Of a stretch of DNA of 6,024 nucleotides, positions 1 through 5,648 are shown one piece after another. The stretch comes from an uncultured Rubrobacteraceae bacterium (GTDB lineage: Bacteria; Actinomycetota; Rubrobacteria; Rubrobacterales; Rubrobacteraceae), in assembly GCA_902805985.1 (NCBI GenBank), contig CADCUW010000222.1:1-6024 (forward strand). Reading direction: 5' to 3'. Numbering within the stretch: position 1 is the stretch's first letter; the number at the start of each line of letters is the position of its first letter. Both the position numbers and the translations under genes were made by a program. A model generated the notes under the pieces. That model was given only the letters and a program-made list of their open reading frames with translations. It was not told the origin of the DNA and searched no databases.

Positions 1-131
1 GCGCCCCGGTCCGCCGGACCAGACTCCCGCACCTCGCGCTGTCCGAGCTGCCCCTGTTAACCTCAAATCCTTCTCCTCCCATTTTCGTGCTTTATCAAGT
101 TATTTTTAGGCTCACATAAACTTTTGTCAAG
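1..131. repeat. Imperfect direct repeat, left copy (about 130 bp; may extend off the window)
   Basis: This stretch resembles positions 339-469 at an offset of 338-339 bases. The best part is 69-89 against 408-428, where 18 of 21 bases agree. CCGCCGGA at 11-18 recurs at 350-357. At the right end, TTTTTAG (103-109) and TTGTCAAG (124-131) recur at 441-447 and 462-469 with the same 14-base spacing. A few one- or two-base gaps are needed elsewhere. The similarity fades after 131. The left half is GC-rich and the right half (81-131) is AT-rich and promoter-like. It does not resemble a coding sequence. Whether it is an old tandem duplication or a dispersed family element cannot be told from one window. 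Confidence 0.6.
103..130 (-). promoter_or_regulatory. Promoter-like elements pointing left (left repeat copy)
   Basis: On the minus strand a perfect TTGACA (130-125) lies 16 bases ahead of TAAAAA (108-103), a weak -10 hexamer. Further left on the same strand, GGAGG (79-75) stands 8 bases before a TTG codon (66-64), after which the frame stays open to the window edge (22 codons). This would fit the start of a leftward gene that lies mostly outside the window. Against this, the second copy of the repeat has the same arrangement but no lasting open frame. The strand in use is therefore uncertain. Confidence 0.35.
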
Positions 132-338
132 TTTTGTCAGAACAGAGCCCGGCGATCGCCAAGGAGCGGCGCACCCAGGCTACCGGCAAGCTAGGTGGCG
201 GTCGCCTCGCCCCGTTGCACCTCTTGGATCAACGCTACGTACCTGCGACCCCCGTGGCCCGCAGGAAGTCCTTGCGTGAGAGCCCTCAGATATTTCCTTA
301 TCCGCTACACTTCCGTAGAGAATCCCGACCCAGCCCGC

Positions 339-469
339 CTGAGCGCCGCCCGCCGGAGCGCACCCCCGCCTCGCCTACTCTCCGGGTTGCCACCGTCGGT
401 CCCACATCCTGCTCCTTCCATTCTCGTGGCTTGCCAATCATTTTTAGATATGTTTAAATTATTGTCAAG
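339..469. repeat. Imperfect direct repeat, right copy
   Basis: This is the second copy of the element at 1-131. Its GC-rich left half (339-407) is followed by a pyrimidine-rich tract (408-419) and an AT-rich end (431-469). The AT-rich end lies just upstream of the small secreted-protein gene and carries that gene's likely promoter. The 207 bases between the copies (132-338) appear once, are GC-rich, and show no gene, RNA or further repeat that I recognise. Open frames crossing 134-473 lack ribosome binding sites and run through the promoter-like blocks, so I do not annotate them. Confidence 0.6.
431..459 (+). promoter_or_regulatory. Candidate sigma-70 promoter for the small secreted-protein gene
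   Basis: TTGCCA (431-436) and TTAAAT (454-459) are separated by 17 bases; each agrees with the housekeeping consensus at four or five of six positions. Transcription would start near 466, giving a leader of about 70 bases before the TTG start at 536. The same AT-rich block also reads on the minus strand as TTGACA (468-463), 16 bases, TAAAAA (446-441), matching the left repeat copy, so a leftward promoter is an alternative or an addition. Confidence 0.4.
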
Positions 470-535
470 ATGACTAAAAATCTAGTGGGCTAGAGCTTTT
501 CTTGGGAGAGGCGGCTCTGAGAGAGGGAGGAAGAG

Positions 536-826
536 TTGAGCGGAGTAAGGCGAGTAGTTGCTGGGGGTGTGGCCTCGGCGCTGATGCTGTCGGTCGCGGC
601 GTTTCCAGCCATGGCCATCGGCGACGGACCAACACCGGCGGGGGAGTGCGCGAACAGCACCAGCGCGGTAGGCACGCCGCAAGGCGGAGCGAACCCCGGC
701 TTCGACAATACCGGGGGACGTATCAGCGCGCCAGTATCGAAAAACAACCCAGGACAGGCCGACACGATCGCCCAGGGTGATGTGCGTTCGGGGGACAACT
801 CGAGCAACTGCCAGAGTGCTGCGTAA
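536..826 (+). CDS. Small secreted protein of unknown function
   Basis: The product has 96 residues and I do not recognise its family. The TTG start is supported by a GGAGG ribosome binding site (526-530) five bases upstream. The first 27 residues form a typical signal peptide: Arg5 and Arg6, a hydrophobic stretch of Gly, Val, Ala, Leu and Met (about 8-22), then PAMA with likely cleavage after Ala27. There is no lipobox cysteine. The mature part of about 69 residues is rich in Gly, Asn, Ser, Pro and Ala, has no membrane segment, and holds only two cysteines (Cys38 and Cys92), which could form one disulfide. It is probably flexible and exported to the cell surface or medium. G/C at third codon positions is about 71% by hand count, visibly lower than in the neighbouring genes, which may mean faster evolution or later arrival. 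It has its own promoter-like region and terminator, so it is probably transcribed alone. Confidence 0.72.
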   Translation: MSGVRRVVAGGVASALMLSVAAFPAMAIGDGPTPAGECANSTSAVGTPQGGANPGFDNTGGRISAPVSKNNPGQADTIAQGDVRSGDNSSNCQSAA

Positions 827-836
827 CCAGGTTACG
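822..836. repeat. Short palindrome overlapping the stop codon
   Basis: CGTAACC and GGTTACG flank a single central A. The palindrome covers the TAA stop of the secreted-protein gene and lies nine bases ahead of the terminator-like hairpin. As RNA the stem would shorten to six pairs with a three-base loop; it could help termination or protect the 3' end. A protein-binding site is also possible. No function can be assigned. Confidence 0.3.
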
Positions 837-844
837 TGATTAGT

Positions 845-881
845 GGCCGGTGTCCTACGGGGTACCGGCCCTTTCCCTTCC
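845..881 (+). terminator. Terminator-like hairpin after the secreted-protein gene
   Basis: GGCCGGT (845-851) pairs perfectly with ACCGGCC (864-870) around a 12-base loop, and a pyrimidine run (CTTTCCCTTCC) follows. The T content of the tail is modest for a classic intrinsic terminator, but its place 18 bases after a stop codon and before a separate promoter supports the role. It also argues against the GTG at 850 as the start of the next gene, since that codon lies inside the stem. Confidence 0.6.
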
Positions 882-950
882 TGGTCTCTGCCTCCTCGGG
901 TGGCGATGTGTAATCGGACCCGGCGGCCTGGCCACCTTCGAGAGGTGTCC

Positions 951-979
951 TTGCCGTTGCGTCGCCCGCACCGTAAGAT
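951..979 (+). promoter_or_regulatory. Promoter of the ZIP transporter gene
   Basis: TTGCCG (951-956) and TAAGAT (974-979) are spaced by 17 bases. Transcription would begin near 986, inside the palindrome described as a metal-regulator operator, and leave a leader of about 83 bases before the ATG at 1069. The crcB promoter candidate on the other strand has the same -10 hexamer and spacing. Confidence 0.5.
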
Positions 980-997
980 TAGCTAAGGCTAATCTAC
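976..997. promoter_or_regulatory. DtxR/IdeR-like metal-regulator operator
   Basis: AGATTAGC (976-983) and GCTAATCT (988-995) form a perfect 8-bp inverted repeat around TAAG. The 19 bases at 979-997 agree with the known iron-box pattern TTAGGTTAGGCTAACCTAA at 15 positions; mismatches are at 5, 7, 15 and 19 of the box. The site overlaps the end of the -10 hexamer and the predicted transcription start, where a repressor would block initiation. Regulators of this family bind DNA when loaded with iron or manganese. Which metal is sensed here cannot be read from the site. The position immediately upstream of a metal transporter makes the call much more likely. Confidence 0.6.
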
Positions 998-1068
998 GAG
1001 AGCGGGGTCGCCGCAGGCGTGCCGATACTAGTACCGAGTTCGACGAGTGGTGTCTGGGGCTACCCGTG

Positions 1069-1887
1069 ATGGGAGCCTTTGCGGGGTTGCCGCCGGTAGT
1101 GCAGGCGCTCCTCGCGACGTTGTTCACGTGGGGGATGACGGCGGCGGGGGCGGCGCTGGTCTTCGGGACGAAGAAGGTAAACCGCAAGCTGCTCGATTCG
1201 ATGCTGGGGTTCGCCGCAGGGGTGATGATAGCGGCGAGTTTCTGGTCGCTTCTCGCGCCGGCGATAGAGCTCTCCGAGGGAGGAGCCCTGCCCGTTTGGG
1301 TACCGCCGGTCATAGGTTTTCTCGCCGGGGGAGTGTTCCTGAGGTTGCTGGACAAGGCGCTCCCGCACCTGCACCCGGGGATGAAGATGGAGGAGGCTGA
1401 GGGGCCCCAGACCAGCTGGCGCCGCAGCGTGCTGCTCGTCTCCGCCATAACGTTGCACAACATCCCCGAGGGGTTGGCCGTGGGGGTGAGCTTCGGGGCG
1501 GTGGGGCTCGGTGTCACGCAGGGCATACCGGGCGCCACACTGGGGGGGGCCATAGCGCTCGCCATCGGCATCGGGCTTCAGAACTTCCCGGAGGGCACGG
1601 CGGTCGCCATGCCGCTTCGGCGGGAGGGGATGAGCCGGGCCAGGAGCTTCTTCTACGGCCAGATCTCGGGCGTCGTCGAGCCCATCGCGGCCGTGGTGGG
1701 CGCGGCGGCGGTGCTCTTCGCCCAGCCCATCCTGCCCTACGCGCTCGCCTTCGCGGCCGGAGCCATGATCTTCGTCGTCGCGGAGGAGTTGATCCCAGAG
1801 GCCAAGCGCGGCAGCCCGGATATCGCCGCCATGTCCCTGATGGTCGGCTTCTCTGTGATGATGACCCTCGACGTGGCGCTAGGGTAG
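1069..1887 (+). CDS. ZIP family divalent metal transporter (GufA type)
   Basis: The 272-residue inner-membrane protein should move zinc, iron or manganese into the cytoplasm. The two ZIP metal-site motifs are present: HNIPEG at residues 130-135 and QNFPEG at 171-176, the second with Gln in place of His, as is usual in the GufA branch. EELIPEA (239-245) near the C-terminus is also typical. About eight hydrophobic segments fit the ZIP fold, and the loop before the fourth carries HLH (100-102) and acidic residues. I chose the ATG at 1069: the frame is open back to 850, but the upstream residues are Arg- and Cys-rich, unlike the family, and cross the terminator, promoter and operator. The ribosome binding site is weak (TGGGG at 1055-1059). 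Two TAG stops follow in tandem. The metal cannot be assigned from sequence; the operator favours iron or manganese over zinc. Confidence 0.93.
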   Translation: MGAFAGLPPVVQALLATLFTWGMTAAGAALVFGTKKVNRKLLDSMLGFAAGVMIAASFWSLLAPAIELSEGGALPVWVPPVIGFLAGGVFLRLLDKALPHLHPGMKMEEAEGPQTSWRRSVLLVSAITLHNIPEGLAVGVSFGAVGLGVTQGIPGATLGGAIALAIGIGLQNFPEGTAVAMPLRREGMSRARSFFYGQISGVVEPIAAVVGAAAVLFAQPILPYALAFAAGAMIFVVAEELIPEAKRGSPDIAAMSLMVGFSVMMTLDVALG

Positions 1888-1894
1888 TAGCCCC

Positions 1895-1909
1895 AGGCGG
1901 GGTCCGCCT
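1895..1909. terminator. Small GC hairpin between convergent genes
   Basis: AGGCGG (1895-1900) and CCGCCT (1904-1909) pair around a GGT loop in the 21-base gap between the ZIP stop and the crcB stop. It could end transcription from both sides, but neither strand has a T-rich tail, so the call is weak. Confidence 0.3.
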
Positions 1910-2286
1910 CAGGCGCCCGTGAGGCCGCGGACGGCGACGAACCCGGCGTAGACGGCGAGGAGGCCTACCGCGAACTGCCCCGCCACGTTCAGCAGCGAGG
2001 CTCCGATGCTTCCGCTGGCGAGGAGCCGCATCGTCTCGTAGCTGAACGCGGAGAACGTGGTGAAGCCGCCGAGGACGCCGACGGCGAGGAAGAGCGTGGC
2101 GGCCGGCGGGAGGGAGCCCCGCTGGGCCAGGCCGAAGACCAGCCCGATCATCAACGAGCCCAGCGCGTTGACGGCGAACGTGCCCCAGGGGAAGTCGTTC
2201 CCGAGTTGGCCGTGCAACCAGCCGCCCAGGAGGTAGCGGCTCCCCGCGCCTATGCCGCCCCCGAGCACCACCAGCAACAGGTTCAT
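1909..2286 (-). CDS. crcB: Fluoride ion channel CrcB/Fluc
   Basis: The 125-residue membrane protein is the normal length for this family, which lets fluoride leave the cell and so protects enolase and pyrophosphatase. Known members assemble as dimers with opposed orientations. The family signatures occur in order: GGGIGAGSRY (9-18), WGTFAVNALGS (34-44) with the pore-lining Asn40, and GGFTTFSAFSYE (73-84) with the conserved Phe and Thr residues of the pore and central sodium site. Four hydrophobic segments are visible. The ATG at 2286 has AAGGA five bases upstream. It is a single complete copy, so the channel would be a homodimer unless a second crcB exists elsewhere. It converges with the ZIP gene and diverges from the MFS gene. 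No fluoride riboswitch was recognised in its leader. Confidence 0.95.
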   Translation of the reverse strand: MNLLLVVLGGGIGAGSRYLLGGWLHGQLGNDFPWGTFAVNALGSLMIGLVFGLAQRGSLPPAATLFLAVGVLGGFTTFSAFSYETMRLLASGSIGASLLNVAGQFAVGLLAVYAGFVAVRGLTGA

Positions 2287-2334
2287 CCAGATCCTTCGCG
2301 TCCGTATCCGCCCGCGGTCTTGCAGGCGCCGCAG

Positions 2335-2363
2335 ATCTTACGCTGAGTAGCAAAGACGCACAA
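2335..2363 (-). promoter_or_regulatory. Candidate crcB promoter
   Basis: Read on the minus strand, TTGTGC (2363-2358) and TAAGAT (2340-2335) are 17 bases apart. Transcription would start near 2328 and give a leader of about 40 bases. The -35 match is poor (three of six); the -10 hexamer is identical to that of the ZIP gene. Confidence 0.4.
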
Positions 2364-2397
2364 GGAGGCCGCGGCATACCGAACCGCCCGGCGCCTC

Positions 2398-2403
2398 TAT
2401 ACT
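2398..2403 (+). promoter_or_regulatory. -10 element for a leaderless MFS transcript
   Basis: TATACT matches the -10 consensus at five of six bases and ends six bases before the GTG at 2410, so RNA would begin at or next to the start codon. There is no ribosome binding site before that GTG, and no convincing -35 hexamer. An AAGGAGG at 2362-2368 is too far away to serve it. The msrB gene shows the same six-base spacing. Confidence 0.5.
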
Positions 2404-2409
2404 GCCGCC

Positions 2410-3789
2410 GTGGAGGGTTCGGGGCGACAGGGGCTTGCCGGCGACGAGGCTCCGCTGCGCTCCAGGGTCTCCGGTGCCGCCGTCTGGGCGTGGGTGCTCT
2501 ACGACTTCGCGAACACCATCTTCGCCGTCACCGTGCTCTCGCTCTTCTTCCCGCTCTGGGTGGAGGAGAGGCTCGGCGGGGGCGGCGCGTTCATCTCCGC
2601 GCCGGGCCTCGTCAACGCCGCCACGGCCGTCTCCGCGCTCCTCGTGGTCTTCTCGGCCCCCGTGCTCGGGGCGGTCGCGGACTTTCGCCAGCGACGGATG
2701 CCGTACCTCGTCGCGATGACCCTGGCCGCCGTGGCCCTGACGGCGGCGCTCGACCTGGCCGGGGGCGTGGTGGCCGGGCTCGCCGTCTTCGTGGCGGCCG
2801 ACCTTGCCTACCAGTCGGCCCTCGTCTTCTACAACGCGCTCCTGCCCGCCGTCTCCGCGGGAAGGGGCGAGGGGCGCGTCAGCGGCTACGGCACCGCCGC
2901 GGGATACGTCGGCACCATCCTGGCCCTCCTCGTCCTGACCTACATCGTCCAGAACGGGGAGGCGTTGCGCTCCTTCCTCGGTCCCCTAGGCGGCTGGCTC
3001 GAGACGGGGGAGGACGCAAACTCGAACGCCTTTCTGCCAACGGCCGTCCTGTACCTGGCCTTCAGCCTGCCCGCGTTCTTCCTCGTGCCCGACCCCGCGG
3101 TGCGGGCGCGGCGGCCCGTCTCCTTGGGGATGGCCTACGGGGACGTGTACCGGACGCTCAAGAACCTCGGCGGCTATGCGGGGGTCGGCACCTTCATCCT
3201 GGCTACGGTGCTGTACACGGACGCGGCAAACACCGCCATCGCAAACATGGCGCTCTACGGGCGGGTCGTCTTCGGGATGGACACCGCTCAGGTGACGAAC
3301 CTGTTGCTCTTCTCGACCGTCTTCGCCGTGGTGGGATCGACTGTTTTCGGATTCCTGTGCGACAGGAGCGGGCCGAAGAGGACGCTGCTCGTCGTGCTCG
3401 TAGTGTGGCTCTTCGCCCTCGTGCTCGCCGCGGGCGCCGTGGGACCCTGGATGCTCTTTGTGGCCGGACCCTTCGTTGGGATAGCCCTCGGCGGGATGTG
3501 GACCGTAGGTAGGGTAATGCTCGTGGCGCTCTCGCCCCCGGAGAAGCTCGGCGAGTTCTTCGGGCTCTTCTCGCTCGCCGGCAAGGTCTCGGCCGTCTTC
3601 GGACCAGCGCTCACGACCGCGCTGCTCTTCGCGTTCGGGGGCGGGGCCTTCGGCTACAGGCTCTCCATCGGCTCGCTCGCGGTCATAATGGCCGCAGGTA
3701 TCTTCTTTCTGCTGCGCGTCCCCGACGCCCGCCCGGGGAACCGGGTACTTGATTCGCCGGCCGCCCGGGCCGAAGATGTAGGGCGATGA
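2410..3789 (+). CDS. MFS transporter, UMF1/Atg22-like family
   Basis: The 459-residue protein has about twelve hydrophobic segments and belongs to the branch of the major facilitator superfamily related to yeast Atg22, which exports amino acids from vacuoles. Branch signs are YDFANTIFAV (31-40) at the first segment, YNALLP (141-146), SGYGTAAGYVG (158-168), a second DAANTAI copy (271-277) opening the C-terminal half, the MFS loop motif GFLCDRSGPKR (314-324), and EKLGEFFGLFSLAGK (378-392). Bacterial substrates of this family are not established, so direction and cargo are unknown. The GTG at 2410 gives an N-terminal tail of about 22 residues and is supported by the -10 element six bases upstream. 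The gene starts a run with nagA, 13 bases downstream, which makes an amino-sugar or cell-wall fragment a reasonable guess for the cargo, but only a guess. Confidence 0.88.
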   Translation: MEGSGRQGLAGDEAPLRSRVSGAAVWAWVLYDFANTIFAVTVLSLFFPLWVEERLGGGGAFISAPGLVNAATAVSALLVVFSAPVLGAVADFRQRRMPYLVAMTLAAVALTAALDLAGGVVAGLAVFVAADLAYQSALVFYNALLPAVSAGRGEGRVSGYGTAAGYVGTILALLVLTYIVQNGEALRSFLGPLGGWLETGEDANSNAFLPTAVLYLAFSLPAFFLVPDPAVRARRPVSLGMAYGDVYRTLKNLGGYAGVGTFILATVLYTDAANTAIANMALYGRVVFGMDTAQVTNLLLFSTVFAVVGSTVFGFLCDRSGPKRTLLVVLVVWLFALVLAAGAVGPWMLFVAGPFVGIALGGMWTVGRVMLVALSPPEKLGEFFGLFSLAGKVSAVFGPALTTALLFAFGGGAFGYRLSIGSLAVIMAAGIFFLLRVPDARPGNRVLDSPAARAEDVGR

Positions 3790-3802
3790 AAGGCAGAGAC
3801 AG

Positions 3803-4963
3803 ATGAGGCTCGTGGCGCTCCGGGGGCGGGTCGTGACCGATTATGAGGTCTGGCCCGAGGGAACCGTCCTCTTCCGCGACGGGGCGATAGCGGACGTGGG
3901 GCGGGAGGGATCGTCTCTGGCCGACGAGGCCGACGAGGTCTACGAGTACCCGGAGTCCCTGATCCTGCCCGGCTTCGTCGACCTGCAGGTGAACGGCGCC
4001 TTCGGCGTGGACGTGGCCTCCGAGCCGGAGAGGCTCGCGGAGCTCTCCGGGGCCCTGCTCAGGACCGGGACCACCGCGTACCTGCCGACCGTGATCTCCT
4101 CCCCCGAGAGCCTCTACGAGGAGGCGCTGCCCGCCATCGGCAGGGTCGCCGGTGGTCCCGCGGACGGGGCCGAGGTGCTCGGCATCCACCTCGAAGGGCC
4201 TTTCTTGAGCCTGGACAAGAGGGGGGCGCACGCCGCCGCCCACGTCGCGCGCCCGGACCCCGGCCTGCTCGCCCGGCTGCTCGACTTGGGTCCCGTGCGG
4301 ATGGTCACGCTCGCGCCGGAGCTTGAGGGGGCGGGGAAGCTGATCGAGCAGGCCGTCGCCCGCGGGGTGGTCGTCTGCGCCGGCCACTCGGACGCGGGCT
4401 TCGGGCTCTCCTACGGCTCCTTCGACGGCACGGTCGGCGGCGTCACCCACCTCTTCAACGCGATGAGCCCGCTGCACCACCGCGAGCCCGGACTGCCGGG
4501 GGCCGCCTTCGCCCACCCGCGGGTCTCCTGCGGCATCATCGCGGACGGTCACCACGTCCACCCGGAGATGGTCGGCCTCGCCTTCCGCATGCTCGGCCCC
4601 GACCGCCTCTGCCTGGTCACGGACGCGATCGCGGCGGCCGGGGCCCCGGCCGGCGAGTACCGCCTCGCCACCCGGACCGTCTACTCTGACGGCGGTGTCC
4701 CAAGGCTTGGCAGCGGCGCCATCGCCGGCAGCGTACTTACGATGGAGGAGGCTTTCAGAAACATCCTGGCTTTCACCGGCTGCACCGTGCCGGAGGCCGC
4801 CCGCATGGCCTCGGCGGGCCCCGCACGGCTCCTCGGCGAGGACCGCCGCAAGGGCCGCCTCGTACCAGGCTACGACGCCGACGTGACCGTGCTCTCCCCC
4901 GACCTCTCCGTCGAGGCCGTCTGGCGGGGCGGCCGGCACGCGTACTCCAGGACGCGGGCTTGA
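3803..4963 (+). CDS. nagA: N-acetylglucosamine-6-phosphate deacetylase
   Basis: This cytoplasmic amidohydrolase converts N-acetylglucosamine-6-phosphate to glucosamine-6-phosphate and acetate, in amino-sugar catabolism and cell-wall recycling. Its 386 residues are the normal length. In order: PGFVDLQVNG (56-65), GIHLEGPFLS (127-136) with metal ligand Glu131, CAGHSDA (192-198) with His195, THLFNAMSPLHHREPG (215-230) with His216 and substrate-binding Arg227, IIADGHHVHPE (245-255) with His251, and LVTDAIAAAG (271-280) with catalytic Asp274. The early His-x-His of many amidohydrolases is Gln62-Val-Asn64, as in the E. coli enzyme, suggesting a single-metal site. The ATG is preceded by AAAGG (3789-3793), nine bases away. 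It probably shares a transcript with the MFS gene, and its stop overlaps the macro-domain start. No nagB, sugar kinase or PTS gene is nearby. Confidence 0.95.
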   Translation: MRLVALRGRVVTDYEVWPEGTVLFRDGAIADVGREGSSLADEADEVYEYPESLILPGFVDLQVNGAFGVDVASEPERLAELSGALLRTGTTAYLPTVISSPESLYEEALPAIGRVAGGPADGAEVLGIHLEGPFLSLDKRGAHAAAHVARPDPGLLARLLDLGPVRMVTLAPELEGAGKLIEQAVARGVVVCAGHSDAGFGLSYGSFDGTVGGVTHLFNAMSPLHHREPGLPGAAFAHPRVSCGIIADGHHVHPEMVGLAFRMLGPDRLCLVTDAIAAAGAPAGEYRLATRTVYSDGGVPRLGSGAIAGSVLTMEEAFRNILAFTGCTVPEAARMASAGPARLLGEDRRKGRLVPGYDADVTVLSPDLSVEAVWRGGRHAYSRTRA

Positions 4964-5490
4964 AACGAACCGCCGGCGCCGTGACGGTTGAGTGCGTCCG
5001 CGGGGACATAACGGCGCAGGGCGACGTGGACGCCGTCGTCAACGCGGCCAACGCGCGCCTGGAGCCGGGGGGAGGCGTCGCCGGGGCCATCCACCGCGCC
5101 GCCGGGCCCGGGCTCGCCGAAGAGGCAAGGCCCCTCGGCCCCATAGACCCCGGCGAGGCGGTTATCACGGGCGGCCACGAGCTGCCGAACCGGTTCGTGA
5201 TCCACGCTTTAGGCCCCGTCTACGGCCAGGACCGGCCCGAGGCGGAGCTGCTGTCCCGTCTCTACCGCAACGCGCTCGCCTTGGCGGAGGAGAACGGCGC
5301 CGTCTCCGTGGCCTTCCCGGCCATATCGACCGGCATCTTCGGCTACCCGATCGAGGAGGCGGCCGATGTCGCGCTCCGGACGTTGCGGGACGCGGCGGAG
5401 GGACTACGTACCGTGCGCCTGGTTCGCTTCGTGCTCTTCAGTGAACAGGACCTCGATGCCCACGAGAGGGCGCTGGCCGAGACGTTCTAG
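4960..5490 (+). CDS. Macro-domain protein (ADP-ribose-binding, possible O-acetyl-ADP-ribose deacetylase)
   Basis: The 176 residues form one macro domain with nothing added. Ligand-binding signatures are VRGDIT (13-18), VVNAAN (26-31), EPGGGVAGAIHRAAG (35-49), VIHALGP (80-86) and FPAISTGIFGYP (119-130). Relatives bind ADP-ribose, and some hydrolyse O-acetyl-ADP-ribose or remove ADP-ribose from proteins. In E. coli YmdB and human MacroD enzymes the glycine loop reads GGGVDG with an important Asp; here that residue is Ala41, as in AF1521-like domains, so activity may differ from YmdB. The TTG start at 4960 overlaps the nagA stop codon and has AGGA (4949-4952) seven bases upstream, implying translational coupling. 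A GTG at 4981 is a possible later start but has no ribosome binding site. Being locked to nagA suggests a role with sugar or acetyl metabolism, though this is inferred from position only. Confidence 0.88.
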   Translation: MKRTAGAVTVECVRGDITAQGDVDAVVNAANARLEPGGGVAGAIHRAAGPGLAEEARPLGPIDPGEAVITGGHELPNRFVIHALGPVYGQDRPEAELLSRLYRNALALAEENGAVSVAFPAISTGIFGYPIEEAADVALRTLRDAAEGLRTVRLVRFVLFSEQDLDAHERALAETF

Positions 5491-5544
5491 AGGGGCCTGA
5501 AGAAAGAAAAATAGGAACCCGGCGATCTAAGGAGGGGGAAATCA

Positions 5545-5562
5545 CAAAGAGTTCTCTCTTTG
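5545..5562. other. Perfect hairpin in the spacer before msrB
   Basis: CAAAGAG (5545-5551) and CTCTTTG (5556-5562) form a seven-pair stem with a TTCT loop, 55 bases after the macro-domain stop. No T-run follows, so it is a poor intrinsic terminator, though it could mark the 3' end of the operon transcript. An AAGGAGG (5529-5535) shortly before it looks like a ribosome binding site but has no start codon and frame after it. The rest of 5491-5663 shows an A-rich stretch (5500-5513), CCGGC-rich sequence and no gene. Confidence 0.4.
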
Positions 5563-5648
5563 CGGATCACCGAGTCTCTCCAAAGCATACCGGCCTCCGG
5601 CATCCGGCACAAGCATCTGATACGCGGCGTCGGGTTCGCAGGGCGGCG

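Noticed and set aside
1..66. Possible 5' end of a leftward gene starting with TTG at 66 on the minus strand
   Set aside because: The ribosome-binding-like GGAGG and the promoter-like elements fit, but only 22 uninformative codons are visible, and the second copy of the repeat keeps the purine tract without keeping an open frame.
151..160. GGCGATCGCC palindrome, resembling the HIP1 repeat of cyanobacteria
   Set aside because: Only this single occurrence was noted, which is expected by chance in GC-rich DNA, and the genes do not look cyanobacterial.
242..265. CCTGCG/CGCAGG inverted repeat, considered as a tRNA remnant or attachment site
   Set aside because: The loop is 12 bases, no anticodon or T-loop pattern fits around it, and no integrase gene is near.
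377..407. Ten-codon minus-strand frame with two Trp codons, behind GGAAGGAG, like a leader peptide
   Set aside because: No attenuator hairpins or tryptophan genes follow; the matching place in the left repeat copy has a stop at once, so it is probably chance.
134..473. Overlapping plus-strand open frames of 92 and 107 codons
   Set aside because: No ribosome binding site, Pro/Arg/Ser-rich products typical of chance frames in GC-rich DNA, and both run through the AT-rich promoter-like block.
850..1068. Upstream extension of the ZIP frame to the GTG at 850 (73 extra residues)
   Set aside because: The codon lies inside the terminator stem, the extension crosses the promoter and operator, and its Arg/Cys-rich sequence is unlike ZIP proteins.
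2287..2409. Fluoride riboswitch upstream of crcB
   Set aside because: The conserved riboswitch core and pseudoknot bases could not be found on the minus strand; only a candidate promoter and an ordinary ribosome binding site are present.
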